From positions 1 through 64,000 of the forward strand of contig CAWIPM010000003.1 of the NCBI GenBank assembly GCA_963838035.1: DNA of 64,000 bases, written 5' to 3'. The notes under the pieces are model-generated. The model did not search any database, was not told the origin of the DNA, and saw only the letters and a list, made by a program, of their open reading frames with translations. The first letter of the stretch is position 1; each line of letters starts with the position of its first letter. Below, piece after piece: positions 24,406 to 32,626 of this stretch. The stretch is from CAVVNN01 sp963838035. GTDB taxonomy: Bacteria > Actinomycetota > Thermoleophilia > Solirubrobacterales > 70-9. The position numbers and the translations under genes are program-made.

Positions 24406-25773
24406 ATGAGACGACTTCTTCCGACCCTGGCCGCGGTGGCCCTGCTCGCCGCGCCCCCCGCCGCCGCGGCGGCGGGGGAATTCGCCCCGGGCCGTGTGGT
24501 TGTCAAGTTCGCCGGGGAGCGGCACGGGCGCTCGGTCGGCCTGCCGCAGGGGATCGGCGTGCGAGGGGCGGCGGCGGCGCTGCGCGAGAACCCCGGGGTC
24601 GCCTACGCCGAGCCCGACTACATCGCGACCGCATCCGCCTCCACAAAGGCCTCCCCCACCCCGTCCGACGTGCCCTCCCTCTTCTTCCCCGACGACTCCG
24701 GCACGATCCCGGCGACGCCGGACCTCGCCGGCGCCTGGGCGCTGCGGCAATGGAACTTCCTGCCCTGGGTCGGGGAGCCGGTGGGAACCCCGACCTCCCC
24801 CGGCGGGATCGACGCGGTCGGCGCCTGGCGCAACCTGATCGCCGCCGGGCGTCCGGGTGCGCGCGGCGTCACCGTCGCCGTGCTCGATACCGGAGTCGCG
24901 TACCGCAACCTGGGCAGGCTCAAGCCTCCCAACCCCGCGCACGGCGCGCGCTTCCGGCGCAGTCCCGACTTCTCCGCGAAGCAGTTCGTCGCCGGCTACA
25001 ACTTCGTCGAAGGCAACCCGCGACCGGTCGACACCAACGGGCACGGCACGCACGTGGCCGGGACGATCGCGGAGGAGACGGACAACGGGGTCGGGCTGAC
25101 CGGCCTCGCCTATAACGCGAAGCTGATGCCGGTGCAGGTGCTCAACTCACACGGGCGCGGGCGGTCCAGCGACATCGCAAAGGGAATCAGGTTCGCGACG
25201 CAGCATGGGGCGCAGGTGATCAACATGAGCTTCAACTTCGACTGTGGACGGAAGGTGCCGGAAGTGGCCGAAGCGCTGCAGTTCGCGGCGAAGAAAGGAG
25301 TGGTGCTGGTGGCCTCGGTGGGGAACCTCGGCTCGGAGGCCTGCGTGTCGCCGCCGGCGACCGAAAAGGGCGTGATCGGGGTCGGCGGGACCACCGAGGG
25401 AGGCTGCCTGGGCGACTACTCCCTGGCCAGCGCCAACGTCGACCTGGTGGCTCCGGGGGGCGGGACCGGGGCCGCGGGCTGCCCGTCGGTGCTCTCGGCG
25501 CCGATCTACCAGGTGACCCTGAAAAGCCATGGGTCGCGCAACTTCGGGATGCCCAGTAGCTACGTCGGCACGTCGATGGCGGCCGCGCACGTGTCCGGAG
25601 TGGCGGCGATGGTGATCGCGAGCTTCGGCGTGGCGGGCAACGTCACGCCGCACTGGCTGAACAAGCGCGTGACACGACAGCTGGAGGCGACGGCGCGCAA
25701 CCTGGGACTACCGGCAACCCAGCAAGGGGCCGGGCTGATCGACGCTGCGAAGGCGACCGAACCGGCTAGGTAG
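24406..25773 (+). CDS. Secreted subtilisin-like serine protease (S8 family)
   Basis: The 455-residue precursor has a signal peptide (LLPTLAAVALLAAPPAAAAA). A fervidolysin-like N-terminal segment (GRVVVKFAG...NPGVAYAEPDYIA) probably acts as an inhibitory propeptide. The subtilase domain carries the triad Asp161 (AVLDTGVAY), His213 (NGHGTHVAGT) and Ser390 (GTSMAAAHVSG), with the oxyanion Asn in VGNLGSEA. The length is normal. It is an exported protease, perhaps for nutrient acquisition. It is divergent from tadA, and its 3' end overlaps the universal stress protein gene by 8 bp in convergent orientation. Confidence 0.95.
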   Translation: MRRLLPTLAAVALLAAPPAAAAAGEFAPGRVVVKFAGERHGRSVGLPQGIGVRGAAAALRENPGVAYAEPDYIATASASTKASPTPSDVPSLFFPDDSGTIPATPDLAGAWALRQWNFLPWVGEPVGTPTSPGGIDAVGAWRNLIAAGRPGARGVTVAVLDTGVAYRNLGRLKPPNPAHGARFRRSPDFSAKQFVAGYNFVEGNPRPVDTNGHGTHVAGTIAEETDNGVGLTGLAYNAKLMPVQVLNSHGRGRSSDIAKGIRFATQHGAQVINMSFNFDCGRKVPEVAEALQFAAKKGVVLVASVGNLGSEACVSPPATEKGVIGVGGTTEGGCLGDYSLASANVDLVAPGGGTGAAGCPSVLSAPIYQVTLKSHGSRNFGMPSSYVGTSMAAAHVSGVAAMVIASFGVAGNVTPHWLNKRVTRQLEATARNLGLPATQQGAGLIDAAKATEPAR

Positions 25774-26209
25774 TGCGAACGATGATCACGCTGCAGGGGG
25801 CGTGATGGGAAACGTTGTTGGGGACGCTGCCGAGGAGGAAGCGGCGGGCGCCGGTCATCCCCTTGTTGCCGACGACGATGAGGTCGGCTCCGGTCTCTTC
25901 GGCGACGTTGAGGATGGCGTCGGCGGGATCGTCCTCGACCGGGTGGGTCTGGACCTCGACTCCTGCTTTCTTGGCCTCGGCGGCAGCGGCGGCGAGGATG
26001 AGGTTGACGTCCTCGCGCGGGCCGATCTCGTGCTGGACGTCAGGTGGCGCATGCTCCTTCTCCTCCTCCACCTGGCGTCTGCGAATGGGCTCATAGGCGC
26101 TGACGATGCTGAGGCCGGCGCCGGCCAGTTTGGCGAGGTCGATGGCCTGGCGGACGGCCTCGGCGGCGGTCTCGGACCCGTCGGTTCCAACCACGATGCG
26201 AGTGAACAA
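25766..26209 (-). CDS. Universal stress protein (UspA family)
   Basis: The 147-residue protein begins MFTRIVVGTDGSETAAEAVR, the UspA fold start with the ATP-contacting Asp. It ends VVGNKGMTGARRFLLGSVPN followed by NVSHHAPCSVIIV, the G-x2-G-x9-G-S/T nucleotide-binding motif of ATP-binding family members. The central charged insert (EEEKEHAPPDVQHEIGPRED) is longer than usual. UspA proteins support stress survival, and the exact role here is unknown. A small membrane protein gene lies 37 bp upstream on the same strand, and the two may be co-transcribed. Confidence 0.93.
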   Translation of the reverse strand: MFTRIVVGTDGSETAAEAVRQAIDLAKLAGAGLSIVSAYEPIRRRQVEEEKEHAPPDVQHEIGPREDVNLILAAAAAEAKKAGVEVQTHPVEDDPADAILNVAEETGADLIVVGNKGMTGARRFLLGSVPNNVSHHAPCSVIIVRTT

Positions 26210-26246
26210 GCCGCCTCCTCTGCTCGGTCGCTGAACGGGGCGGATA

Positions 26247-26396
26247 CTAACGCGGCATTCGATGCCCGTGCCAGCCGTGAAAGCCGGCGCCGAGGATTTC
26301 GGCGGGGGTGGTCGCCAGCCGCAAGATCGCGATCGCGATCGAGGCGAGCAGGCAGACGACCAATATGGCCATCCCGATCTTCCAAAGCGCCGGCAC
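26247..26396 (-). CDS. Small single-pass membrane protein (49 residues)
   Basis: A GTG at 26,396 opens a frame reading MPALWKIGMAILVVCLLASI, then AIAILRLATTPAEILGAGFH and GWHGHRMPR to a stop at 26,247. It has one clear membrane helix and a His-rich C-terminal tail (HGWHGHR). I do not know a family. Support is the clean helix, its fit between two neighbours and its position upstream of the stress-protein gene. The frame also continues upstream across the opposite-strand hydrolase gene, which is not meaningful. Confidence 0.45.
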   Translation of the reverse strand: MPALWKIGMAILVVCLLASIAIAILRLATTPAEILGAGFHGWHGHRMPR

Positions 26397-26429
26397 CGCG
26401 TGAACCCTAGCCGCGGGTAAGGTGGGCGG

Positions 26430-27143
26430 ATGGTGAAGGTGGCGGAGGGGGTCTGGCTTTTGCGGGGGGACCTCCGTGGGGCGATGAACGTCTACTTCCT
26501 CGAGGACGAGGGAGGAGTGGTGCAGTTCGACGCGGGAACCAAGGCGATGCGAAAGGCGGTGCGGGCCGCGGGAGAGCAGCTCGGCGGGGTGACGCGGGTG
26601 GTGCTGGGACACGCCCACGCCGACCACCGGGGGACGGCTCCCTATGTGGACGCACCGGTCCAATGCCATCCCGACGAGGTGGCCGACGCCGAAGGGGAGG
26701 CGTCGATCGCTCCCTATATGGACCTCTCGCGGCTGCCGGCTGCGCCGGCCCGCTGGCTCTATCCCTTCCTGCTGCGCCGCTGGGACGGGGGGCCGGTGAA
26801 GATCGCGGGAACCGTGAGCGAGGGCGACGAGGTGGCGGGCTTTCGCGTCCTGCACCTGCCCGGGCACGCGCCGGGGCTGATCGGGCTGTGGCGGGAGAGC
26901 GACCGAGTGGCGCTGGTCAGCGACGTCATCTACCTGATCGACTCGGCGCGGCTCGGCAAGCCGCTGCCGAGGGGCGAAGCGAGCGTCCCCCACCCCGCCT
27001 GGGCCTGGGACCATGCGAAGGCGAAGGAGTCGGTGCGCAGACTGGCGGCGCTGGAACCGTCCGTGGTCTGCGCCGGCCACGCCGAGCCGCTGCGGGGTGA
27101 GAACCTGCGCGGAACGCTGGAGCGGGCCGCCGAGAAGCTCTGA
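26430..27143 (+). CDS. Metallo-beta-lactamase-fold hydrolase
   Basis: The 237-residue protein has the MBL metal motif HAHADH at 61-66, a later histidine in LHLPGHAPGL, an Asp in VALVSDVIYLI and a final histidine in VCAGHAEPL. The two-metal site is therefore complete. It lacks a signal peptide and starts MVKVAEGVWLLRGDLRGAMN, like glyoxalase II-type and MBL hydrolases of unknown substrate. The GTG/ATG start is chosen at the first Met after the divergent small gene. It stands alone upstream of the large membrane protein. Confidence 0.88.
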   Translation: MVKVAEGVWLLRGDLRGAMNVYFLEDEGGVVQFDAGTKAMRKAVRAAGEQLGGVTRVVLGHAHADHRGTAPYVDAPVQCHPDEVADAEGEASIAPYMDLSRLPAAPARWLYPFLLRRWDGGPVKIAGTVSEGDEVAGFRVLHLPGHAPGLIGLWRESDRVALVSDVIYLIDSARLGKPLPRGEASVPHPAWAWDHAKAKESVRRLAALEPSVVCAGHAEPLRGENLRGTLERAAEKL

Positions 27144-27180
27144 ACAGGCGCACGCGCATAGGCCATAGTCTGCGCCGCTG

Positions 27181-29580
27181 ATGATTGAGACCTACGCCTC
27201 GGCGGTGCTGATCTGCGCCGCCTCGCTGCTGGTGGGGAGGGTGCTGCTCGCGCTCGGGGGGCGCGACTCCTGGTCGTGGCTGGAGCCGGCGGTCGGCTTC
27301 GGCGCGATTCTCACCGTGACCGGGGCGCTGGCGCGGGCGCCCGGGCACGGGACGACGGCGACGGTGGGGGTCGTGGCGCTGGTCGCCGCGGCAGGCGCGG
27401 TGCTGGCACTGGATCGGCGACCGACCGAAACCGCGGGCCGACGGGCCGATAGGTGGAACCCGGGTCCACTTATCGGCCCATCGGCAGGGGTTGTAGTGGT
27501 TGTGGTGGTGGCGTTGTCGATCCCGTTCGCGGTCAGCGGGCGCTGGGGGCTTCTGGGCGAGGGGTTCAACAACGACCTCGGGCTGCACCTGGCGTGGGCG
27601 GAGTGGCTGCGCAGTGGTTTCGGGCCGGCGCCGGACGCCGGCTACCCGCTGGGGCCGCACGGGCTCGCGGTCGCGACCGCCGCGGTGCCGGGGATCGGCC
27701 TCGCACACGCCTTCATCGGCGAGATCTTCGCGATCGGCGTGCTGACGGCGCTGACCGCGCTCGGTGCGCTCGGCGGCCTGCTACCGGGGCGGCGCGTGCT
27801 GGCCGCAACCCTGGTCGCACTCCCCTATCTCGCCGTCTCCTACTTCGCCCAGGCGGCCTTCAAGGAGACTGCTGAGGCGCTCTTCGTACTCGCCTTCGCG
27901 GTCGGCCTTCACGACCTTGACCGGCGACGGGCCGAGCCCGGTCGATCCGCGTCGGACCTAGGCTCCCCACCGGAGGGGTTGGCAGGGTGGGTTCGCATTG
28001 CGCTCGCGCCACTGGCGCTGGCGGGTGGGATCTTCTTCTCCTACAGCTTCGCCGGGCTCGCCTGGCCGATCGGGATCGTGGCGTTGTGGAGCCTCACCGT
28101 GCCCGAGGTGCGGCGGGCGCTGGCGCCGCGAGCGCTCCTGCGCTTCCTGCTGCGCCCGGCGACGCTTCTCACGATCGCCCTGCTGGCCGGCCTTGCCGCG
28201 GTGCTGACAGTCGCCGGGCCGTTCGGCTTCGCCCACGGCTTCAACAAAGTCGCCGGGAGCAACACATACGGCCCCGTCTCGCCGATCGAGGCGCTGGGGA
28301 TCTGGCCGGCCTCCAACTACCGCCTCGACGCGGTCGGCGGCGCGCAGCTGACCGGGCTGGCGGGGGCGGTTGCTGCATTGGCGCTGCTGATCGGGGTCGC
28401 CTGGTGGGTGCGGCGGCGCGAGCTGGCGGTGCCGATAGCGCTCGGCGCCTGCACCGCGCTCTATTTCCTCTCGCTGCCGTTCAGCGGCGACTACTCGCGG
28501 GCGAAGGCGCTGATGATCGCGGCGCCGCTGGCGATGCTGCTCGCAGTGCGGCCGCTGCTGGCCGAGCTCGGCCGGGGAGCGGCGCTGCGACGGCTCGGCT
28601 GGGGAGCGCTGGCGCTCGTCTTCATCGGGGGGGCCGTCTACTCGAGCTTCCTGGCGCTGCGCGACGCGCCGGTCGGGCCTCCGGGCCACGGGGCGGAGCT
28701 GCGCGCCTTCCTCCCGATCGTGCACGGCAAGCCGGTGCTCTACGCGGGGCAGGACCGCTACGCCGCCTACGAGCTGCTCGGCGCCGATACCCACGTGCCG
28801 CTGGTCGAGTTCCCCGACAGCCAGGTCGCGCAGAACCCCGAGAAGCCGTTCGACACCGGCGACGCCTACAGCCCGATCGACTTCGACTCCTTCTCCCGCG
28901 ACACCCTCGACCGCTTCCGCTACGCGATCACCGGGCGGGCGGCCTGGAACAGCCAGGCGCCGGCCAACTTCCGACGTATCGCCGCCACCCCCTCCTTCGT
29001 GCTGTGGGAACGGATCGGGCCGACCCCGGCGAACCGACACGTGCTCCTGGAGGGGACCGAAGCGGGGGCGCGCGCCGACTGCGCGGCGCCGGAGATCCGC
29101 ATCCTCACCTCGAACCCGGGGCGCGCCTCGCTGTTCCCTGCGCCGGCGGTCGGCGGGAGGGCGCGCTGGGACGCCGGCAGCGTGCTGGGCACCGGCGCGC
29201 GCACGTCCCAGACGTTGAATCTGCCCGCGGGCCGTTGGAATCTCTCGCTCCAGTACTTCTCCCCATTCTCCCTGACGCTCTCGGCGCCGGGCTTCAGCGA
29301 ACCGCTGAAGCCTGCCCTCGACGGTCAGCGCCCCAACACGATCAGCCTCGCCAACGACGGTCAGTTCTGGCCCGCGGGGCGCTACCTGAGCAGGGGCGGG
29401 CCGGTCAGGTTCACGATCTCCACCGCGGGGGCAAGCACCCTGCAGGAACTGAGCGGGTACGACGGCAAGGCCGACCTGGGCGCACTGGTCGCGGTCCCGG
29501 CCAGGCCCCACCGCATCGTCGCGCTCAACGCCGCCTGCAACGGCTGGATCGATTGGTACGAATCGCCTGCGGCGCCCTGA
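27181..29580 (+). CDS. Large multi-pass membrane protein with C-terminal beta-domain, unknown function (GT-C-like layout)
   Basis: The 799-residue product has about a dozen hydrophobic segments in residues 1-500 (for example VLICAASLLVGRVLLALGG, ALSIPFAVSGRWGLLGEGFN, LVALPYLAVSYFAQAAFKET, TLLTIALLAGLAAVLTVAGP). A soluble C-terminus (about 515-799) contains a beta-sandwich-like part (LPAGRWNLSLQYFSPFSLTL). The EGFNNDLGLHLAWAEW loop after an early helix recalls the acidic first loop of GT-C transferases, so a cell-envelope sugar transferase is possible; I do not recognise a family. Residues about 85-101 (GRRADRWNPGPLIGPSA) are encoded by a copy of the dispersed palindrome (27,437-27,485), inserted in frame between membrane segments. 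Confidence 0.7.
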   Translation: MIETYASAVLICAASLLVGRVLLALGGRDSWSWLEPAVGFGAILTVTGALARAPGHGTTATVGVVALVAAAGAVLALDRRPTETAGRRADRWNPGPLIGPSAGVVVVVVVALSIPFAVSGRWGLLGEGFNNDLGLHLAWAEWLRSGFGPAPDAGYPLGPHGLAVATAAVPGIGLAHAFIGEIFAIGVLTALTALGALGGLLPGRRVLAATLVALPYLAVSYFAQAAFKETAEALFVLAFAVGLHDLDRRRAEPGRSASDLGSPPEGLAGWVRIALAPLALAGGIFFSYSFAGLAWPIGIVALWSLTVPEVRRALAPRALLRFLLRPATLLTIALLAGLAAVLTVAGPFGFAHGFNKVAGSNTYGPVSPIEALGIWPASNYRLDAVGGAQLTGLAGAVAALALLIGVAWWVRRRELAVPIALGACTALYFLSLPFSGDYSRAKALMIAAPLAMLLAVRPLLAELGRGAALRRLGWGALALVFIGGAVYSSFLALRDAPVGPPGHGAELRAFLPIVHGKPVLYAGQDRYAAYELLGADTHVPLVEFPDSQVAQNPEKPFDTGDAYSPIDFDSFSRDTLDRFRYAITGRAAWNSQAPANFRRIAATPSFVLWERIGPTPANRHVLLEGTEAGARADCAAPEIRILTSNPGRASLFPAPAVGGRARWDAGSVLGTGARTSQTLNLPAGRWNLSLQYFSPFSLTLSAPGFSEPLKPALDGQRPNTISLANDGQFWPAGRYLSRGGPVRFTISTAGASTLQELSGYDGKADLGALVAVPARPHRIVALNAACNGWIDWYESPAAP
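27437..27485. repeat. Dispersed palindrome, copy 1 (inside a coding region)
   Basis: It reads GCCGACGGGCCGATAGGTGG to CCACTTATCGGCCCATCGGC, inverted halves around a short centre. It matches copies at 33,648 and 39,915. It adds in-frame codons to the 799-residue membrane protein. Confidence 0.85.
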
Positions 29581-29585
29581 CAGGA

Positions 29586-29608
29586 CCCGCTCGGCCGGAT
29601 CGAGCGGG
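29586..29608. terminator. Hairpin between convergent genes
   Basis: CCCGCTCG-GCCGGAT-CGAGCGGG is a perfect 8-bp stem with a 7-nt loop. It lies 5 bp past the membrane protein stop and 60 bp before the desaturase stop. There is no T-run, so intrinsic termination is uncertain. Confidence 0.5.
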
Positions 29609-29668
29609 GGCGGCGTCGCTGACCGCTCACCAAGGGTGAGGGAGGGAGCTGACCGGGACGCCGGTTGG

Positions 29669-30601
29669 TCAGGTGGCCTTGGAGACGAGGCGGTCCGGGC
29701 TTACGCGGACCACGTCCCAGACCAGGCCGACGCGCTCGAGGCCGTCGATCACCAGGGCGGAGATGTCGACCTGAAAGCGACCGAGGCCGTGGGTCGCGGA
29801 GGTGGGAAAGGCGTGATGGTTGTTGTGCCAGGCCTCGCCGAAGGTGGGGATCGCGATCAGGGCGAGGTTGCGCGACTCGTCGGTGGTCTCGAAATCGCGG
29901 TTGCCGAAGACGTGGCAGAGCGAGTTGATGCTGTAGGTGAAGTGGTGGAGGACGAAGACACGGACCAGGCCGCCCCAGAGCAGGCCGGTGACCGCGGCGA
30001 AGAGGGTGCCGCCGATCACCCAGCCGGCCGCGAAGGGGATGAGGAGGCCGAGGATCGCCCAGTAGATGAAGGTGCGGTCGACCCAGCTGATCAGCGGGTC
30101 ATTGAGCAGGTCTGGCGCGAAGCGCTCCTTGTTGCCGCGCTGGGTATGGATGAAGAGCCAGCCCATGTGAGCGTGGAAGAGGCCCCGCAGGGCGCCGGCG
30201 AGACCCTGGCCGTGGTCGACGTGGGGGCTGTGCGGGTCTCCCACTTCGTCGGAGAAGGCATGGTGCTTGCGATGGTCGGCGACCCAGGAGATGACCGGCC
30301 CCTCGATCGCCGCCGAGCCGAGGATCGCCAGCAGGCCGTGGAGCCAGCGCTTCGCCTTGAAGCTACGGTGGGTGAGGTGGCGATGGAAGCCGACCGTGAT
30401 GCCGAGGCCGGTGAAGAGGTACATGCCGAGGAAGAGGAAGACGTCGCTCCAGTGCAGGGCCTTGCCCCAGACCTGCCAGGCGGCAAAGCCGATCGCGACG
30501 AACGGGATCAACGTGACCAGCCCGGTGATGATCCGGTCGCGAGTCTCGTTCGCGACAGGCTGGATGTCGGAGGGGAGGGGGCCTACGCCTTCCACGGCCA
30601 T
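29669..30601 (-). CDS. Acyl-CoA/acyl-lipid delta-9-type fatty acid desaturase
   Basis: The 310-residue membrane di-iron desaturase carries the three His boxes: HRHLTH at 73-78, HRKHH at 110-114 and HNNHH near 262. Membrane helices lie between them (GLVTLIPFVAIGFAAW, FLFLGMYLFTGLGITVGF, FIYWAILGLLIPFAAGWVIG). The box spacing matches stearoyl-CoA-type desaturases, which introduce a cis double bond using O2 and an electron donor. The adjacent divergent gene encodes a cyclopropane synthase, which acts on exactly such double bonds, so the pair probably controls membrane fluidity together. The start MAVEGVGPLPSDIQ is followed by a short cytoplasmic segment, as expected. Confidence 0.93.
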   Translation of the reverse strand: MAVEGVGPLPSDIQPVANETRDRIITGLVTLIPFVAIGFAAWQVWGKALHWSDVFLFLGMYLFTGLGITVGFHRHLTHRSFKAKRWLHGLLAILGSAAIEGPVISWVADHRKHHAFSDEVGDPHSPHVDHGQGLAGALRGLFHAHMGWLFIHTQRGNKERFAPDLLNDPLISWVDRTFIYWAILGLLIPFAAGWVIGGTLFAAVTGLLWGGLVRVFVLHHFTYSINSLCHVFGNRDFETTDESRNLALIAIPTFGEAWHNNHHAFPTSATHGLGRFQVDISALVIDGLERVGLVWDVVRVSPDRLVSKAT

Positions 30602-30668
30602 CGATCATACGGGCTGTGCGACACCGAACGGTGGCGCCGTCGGCGGCTGTGGGGGTAGGGTGCGCTCG

Positions 30669-31877
30669 ATGCCCTTCGCCAGCACCGCGCCGCTGCGGCG
30701 CGAGATCGAGAGGCGGATACCGGAACGGCCGTTCACGGTCGAGTTCTGGGACGGGACGCGGCTGCCCGAGACCGGCGTCGACGGCGGGCCGACCTTCTAC
30801 GTGCGCTCGCCGCGAGCCGCGGCGCACGTGCTGCGAGCGCCCGGCCAACTCGGCCTGGGCCGCGCCTACGTCAGCGGCGAGATCGAGGTCGACGACATGG
30901 ACGCGGTGATCGAGCTGCTCGACAGCTGGAAGCCGCCGGCGCTGGACGGGGCCGACAAGCGAGGGCTGCTGCTGGGCGCGGTGCGCGCCGCCGGACTGAC
31001 CCCGCCGCCCCGCCGCCCCGCCTCGGAGCTGCGCCCGAGCGGCCGTCGCCACAGCAAGGAGCGCGACGCCCGCGCCGTCCGCCACCACTACGACGTCTCC
31101 AACGAGTTCTTCTCGCTCTTCCTCGACGACTCGATGACCTACAGCTGCGCGGTCTTCTCGCGCGGGGCGGAGACGCTGGAGGCCGCGCAGGAGGAGAAGC
31201 TGGAGATGGTCTGCCGCAAGCTGGCGCTGCAGGAGGGCGAGCGGGTGCTCGACGTCGGCTGCGGTTGGGGCAGCTTCCCGCTCTGGGCGGCGACCCGGCA
31301 CGGCGCCAGGGTGACGGGCATCACCCTCTCTCCTCCCCAGGCCGAAAAGGCGCGGCGGCGGGCGGAGGAGGCCGGGGTCGGCGACCGGGTCGAGGTCCGG
31401 GTCATGGACTACCGCGACCTGGCGGGAGAGCGCTTCGACGCGATCGCCAGCATCGGCATGGTCGAGCACGTGGGCGAGGAGCAGATCGACGTCTACGCGC
31501 GGACGCTTGCCGGGCTGCTGGAGCCGGGCGGGCGGCTGCTGAACCACGGCATCGCGCGCCTGCGGCATACCGACCCCGACGCCGGCCCGTTCTCGGAGCG
31601 CTACGTCTTCCCCGACGCCGACCCCCTCCACCTCTCGCGGGTGCTGCTGGCGCTGGAGCGGGCCGGCTTCGTCACCCGCCACGTCGAGGAGTTCGGCGCC
31701 GACTACGCCGAGACGCTGCGCCACTGGGCACGGAAGCTGGATCAGAACCTCGACCGCGCGGTGCAGCTGGCCGGCCCCGAGCGGGTCCGGGTCTGGCGCC
31801 TCTACCTGCGGGCCGCCCGCAACGGCTTCGAGTCGGGCTTCACCTCGATCTATCAGGCCCTGACGCGTCTGGGCTAG
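30669..31877 (+). CDS. cfa: Cyclopropane-fatty-acyl-phospholipid synthase family methyltransferase
   Basis: From the ATG at 30,669 (MPFASTAPLRREIERRIPER) the product has 402 residues. The N-terminal region (FTVEFWDGTRLPETG, GRAYVSGEIEVDDMDAVIEL) is that of the CFA/mycolic cyclopropane synthase family. The SAM-binding motif is VLDVGCGWGSFPLWAA, preceded by HHYDVSNEFFSLFLDDSMTY, the family's substrate-side signature. The enzyme transfers a methylene from S-adenosylmethionine to a cis double bond of phospholipid acyl chains. A longer open frame reaching 30,267 reads antisense to the desaturase gene and is not used; GTG at 30,660 is a minor alternative. It is divergent from the desaturase gene. 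Confidence 0.92.
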   Translation: MPFASTAPLRREIERRIPERPFTVEFWDGTRLPETGVDGGPTFYVRSPRAAAHVLRAPGQLGLGRAYVSGEIEVDDMDAVIELLDSWKPPALDGADKRGLLLGAVRAAGLTPPPRRPASELRPSGRRHSKERDARAVRHHYDVSNEFFSLFLDDSMTYSCAVFSRGAETLEAAQEEKLEMVCRKLALQEGERVLDVGCGWGSFPLWAATRHGARVTGITLSPPQAEKARRRAEEAGVGDRVEVRVMDYRDLAGERFDAIASIGMVEHVGEEQIDVYARTLAGLLEPGGRLLNHGIARLRHTDPDAGPFSERYVFPDADPLHLSRVLLALERAGFVTRHVEEFGADYAETLRHWARKLDQNLDRAVQLAGPERVRVWRLYLRAARNGFESGFTSIYQALTRLG

Positions 31878-31960
31878 CGCATATCGGCGTCCTCGGGGAG
31901 CCGCTCGCGCGCAGAGCACGCCGCGCTCCCTGCGTCCTTGATCTGCTCAGCCCAGACCCG

Positions 31961-32626
31961 TCAGGCCGGGAAATCTTCTTCTACGGTTTCCAAGGCGAAG
32001 TCGGCTCCCGCGGCGCGGAGTTGGTCAACGGAAAAGTTGCCGGTGGCGACGCCGACTACTTCGATTCCGGCGCCGTGGCCGGCGGCGACGTCGCGGGGGG
32101 TGTCGCCGACCGAGATGCTGGCGCCATCGGGCAGTACCCCGCCGGAGACGAAGCGACCGCGCTGCAGGGCGCAGCGAGTCAGCTCAGCACGCTCGTTGGA
32201 GTCCGAGCCGTAGCCGCCGAAGGAGAAGAAGCGGTTGAGGCCGGCCCGGGCGAGCTTGATGTGGGCCGCCGCCTCGATGTTGCCGGTGGTGAGGCCGAGG
32301 AGGTGGCCGGCGTCGACGAGGCGCTCGACCAGCTCTTCGATCCCGGGCATGACGCGGTAGCCGTCGGACTCGTCGATGGCGTCGGAGAGGTGGCGCAGGT
32401 AGTGGGCCATCGCGGTGGCGAGCTCGCGGCCGTCGGGGTCGCGGCCGAGGATGTTGCGGAGCGCGACGCGACCCACCTCGGGGTCGGTCATCCCCGACTC
32501 GGTCACCTCACGGATGTCGAGCGGCGTGCCGTGCAGCTCCTCGAAGGCGCGGCGCCAGGCGACAGCGCCGGCGCCGCCGGTGGTGATCAGGGTCCCGTCG
32601 ATGTCGAAGAGGACCGCCTCGATCAC
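31961..32626 (-). CDS. HAD-superfamily phosphatase (phosphoglycolate phosphatase-like)
   Basis: The GTG at 32,626 overlaps the cydB stop (GTGA) and has a GGAGGAG site, giving 221 residues. HAD motif I is VLFDIDGTL (nucleophile Asp8 and Asp10), motif II is GLTTGN (about 116), and motifs III-IV include the Lys region and SVGDTPRDVAAGHGAG. The four-helix cap between motifs I and II is typical of subclass C1 enzymes such as Gph. The substrate cannot be told. Its place as the last gene of a pentose-phosphate/cytochrome bd operon fits clearance of a sugar-phosphate or phosphoglycolate by-product. Confidence 0.88.
   Translation of the reverse strand: MIEAVLFDIDGTLITTGGAGAVAWRRAFEELHGTPLDIREVTESGMTDPEVGRVALRNILGRDPDGRELATAMAHYLRHLSDAIDESDGYRVMPGIEELVERLVDAGHLLGLTTGNIEAAAHIKLARAGLNRFFSFGGYGSDSNERAELTRCALQRGRFVSGGVLPDGASISVGDTPRDVAAGHGAGIEVVGVATGNFSVDQLRAAGADFALETVEEDFPA

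Noticed and set aside
30267..30668. N-terminal extension of the cyclopropane synthase
   Set aside because: It overlaps the desaturase gene on the opposite strand and has low-complexity composition; the family N-terminus starts at 30,669.
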